A stretch of 64,000 bases of DNA from Pantoea sp. RIT-PI-b. Lineage in GTDB: Bacteria > Pseudomonadota > Gammaproteobacteria > Enterobacterales > Enterobacteriaceae. Shown piece by piece: positions 63,418-64,000 of the stretch. Each line of letters starts with the position of its first letter. Position 1 is the stretch's first letter. A model generated the notes under the pieces. The model was not told the DNA's origin. It did not search any database and saw only the letters and a program-made list of their open reading frames with translations. Location of the stretch: the NCBI RefSeq assembly GCF_001187905.1, contig NZ_LGIS01000017.1, forward strand, positions 62,001-126,000, read 5' to 3'. Both the position numbers and the translations under genes were made by a program.

Positions 63418-64000
63418 TTTGTTAAACCTGTTCCGCAAAGAGAAGCTGTGGGATTTTCAGGGCGGCATTCATCCGCCGGAAATGAAAACCCAGTCAAACG
63501 GTACGCCGCTCAGTCAGCTACCGCTGCCCGATCGCTTCATCATTCCGTTAAAACAGCACATCGGTCATGAAGGTGAGATTTGTGTTGCACCCGGTGATAA
63601 GGTGCTGCGCGGTCAGCCGCTGACGTTTGGCGGCGGACGCATGCTGCCGGTGCACGCGCCCACCTCCGGTACCATTGAAGAGATTGCGCCGCACATGACG
63701 GCGCACCCTTCTGGTTTATCTGAGCTGTGCATTTTTCTGCGTGCCGACGGTGAAGATCGCTGGACCACGCTCGATCCACAGCCCGATTACCGCGCGCTCT
63801 CCCGTGAAGATGCCGTTAAACGCATCCACAATGCCGGCATCGCCGGTTTAGGCGGCGCAGGATTTCCGACCGCCACCAAATTGCGCGGCGGCCTGCGCGG
63901 CGTTAAAACGCTGATCATTAATGCTGCCGAGTGCGAGCCTTATATCACCGCCGATGACCGCTTAATGCAGGATTGCGCCGCCGAAGTGCTGGAAGGCTGC
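63410..64000 (+). CDS. rsxC: RsxC, electron transport complex subunit, 3' end cut by window
   Basis: The frame is open to the window end, giving 197 codons of the N terminus: [53 protein letters not shown] and the NADH-binding loop [16 protein letters not shown] with [17 protein letters not shown]. RsxC is the NADH- and FMN-binding subunit. The ATG at 63410 overlaps rsxB by 8 bases. The cysteine-rich ferredoxin domain lies beyond the window. Confidence 0.95.
   Translation, partial: MLNLLNLFRKEKLWDFQGGIHPPEMKTQSNGTPLSQLPLPDRFIIPLKQHIGHEGEICVAPGDKVLRGQPLTFGGGRMLPVHAPTSGTIEEIAPHMTAHPSGLSELCIFLRADGEDRWTTLDPQPDYRALSREDAVKRIHNAGIAGLGGAGFPTATKLRGGLRGVKTLIINAAECEPYITADDRLMQDCAAEVLEGC

Noticed and set aside
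1..64000. dif site, tRNA genes, rRNA, prophage or integrase
   Set aside because: Looked for because the window is in the terminus; none recognised by eye, although a full covariance or motif search was not possible.

Overview
The window is a chromosomal segment of an enterobacterium, most likely Erwiniaceae and probably Pantoea. The basis is a complete pqqABCDEF operon next to a PqqU/YncD receptor, a chromosomal rarA-oqxAB-oqxR locus, and close protein-level resemblance to Escherichia coli/Klebsiella throughout. Gene order also partly matches the E. coli terminus (tus, fumC, manA, ydgA, malI-malX-malY, add, ydgJ, cnu, ydgK, rsxABC). A recognisable Ter site in front of tus places the window in the replication terminus. 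Coding density is high, and I saw no tRNA, rRNA, insertion sequence, prophage or CRISPR array. The species call is inference, because I could not run any search.

Layout. 1-2.7 kb: the end of an unknown gene, a repeat-packed non-coding stretch of about 0.8 kb, yceI, and a HigB/HigA-like toxin-antitoxin pair. 2.7-10.4 kb (minus strand): a substrate-binding protein, an M19 dipeptidase and pqqABCDEF; pqqA is preceded by a perfect CRP half-site pair and followed by an attenuator-like hairpin. 10.4-18 kb: a second-type leuA, an AraC regulator with a hydroxyacid dehydrogenase, the PQQ receptor pqqU, an isochorismatase-like hydrolase with a MarR regulator, and sutR. 18-26.8 kb: ydcO, srfABC and a barnase/barstar pair. 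26.8-33.8 kb: rarA, oqxA, oqxB, oqxR and an MFS transporter. 33.9-36.8 kb: TerB-like site, tus, then a fasciclin protein, an ECF sigma factor and its anti-sigma factor. 36.8-47.4 kb: fumC, manA, ydgA, malI/malXY, add, ydgJ.

47.5-60.7 kb: a pentose/furanose uptake block that sits between ydgJ and cnu, two genes that are almost adjacent in E. coli. It holds araC, araHGF and araBA (no araD), then ytfQRT-yjfF. 61.4-64 kb: cnu, ydgK, rsxA, rsxB and the start of rsxC, cut by the window end.

How the parts work together. The pqq genes make the quinone cofactor and PqqU would recover it from outside. The ara block imports L-arabinose and carries it as far as L-ribulose-5-phosphate; the ytf block imports furanose sugars. 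A repeated theme is an intra-operon hairpin just after the first, stoichiometrically most needed gene (pqqA, araF, ytfQ). The least explained systems are srfABC (membrane protein, Hsp70/actin-like ATPase, large P-loop-like protein) and the fasciclin/sigma/anti-sigma trio, which resembles in content the mycobacterial SigK-RskA-MPT70/83 arrangement. Several dispersed palindromic repeats (core GGTCGCCATNAATGGCGACC) occur between genes.
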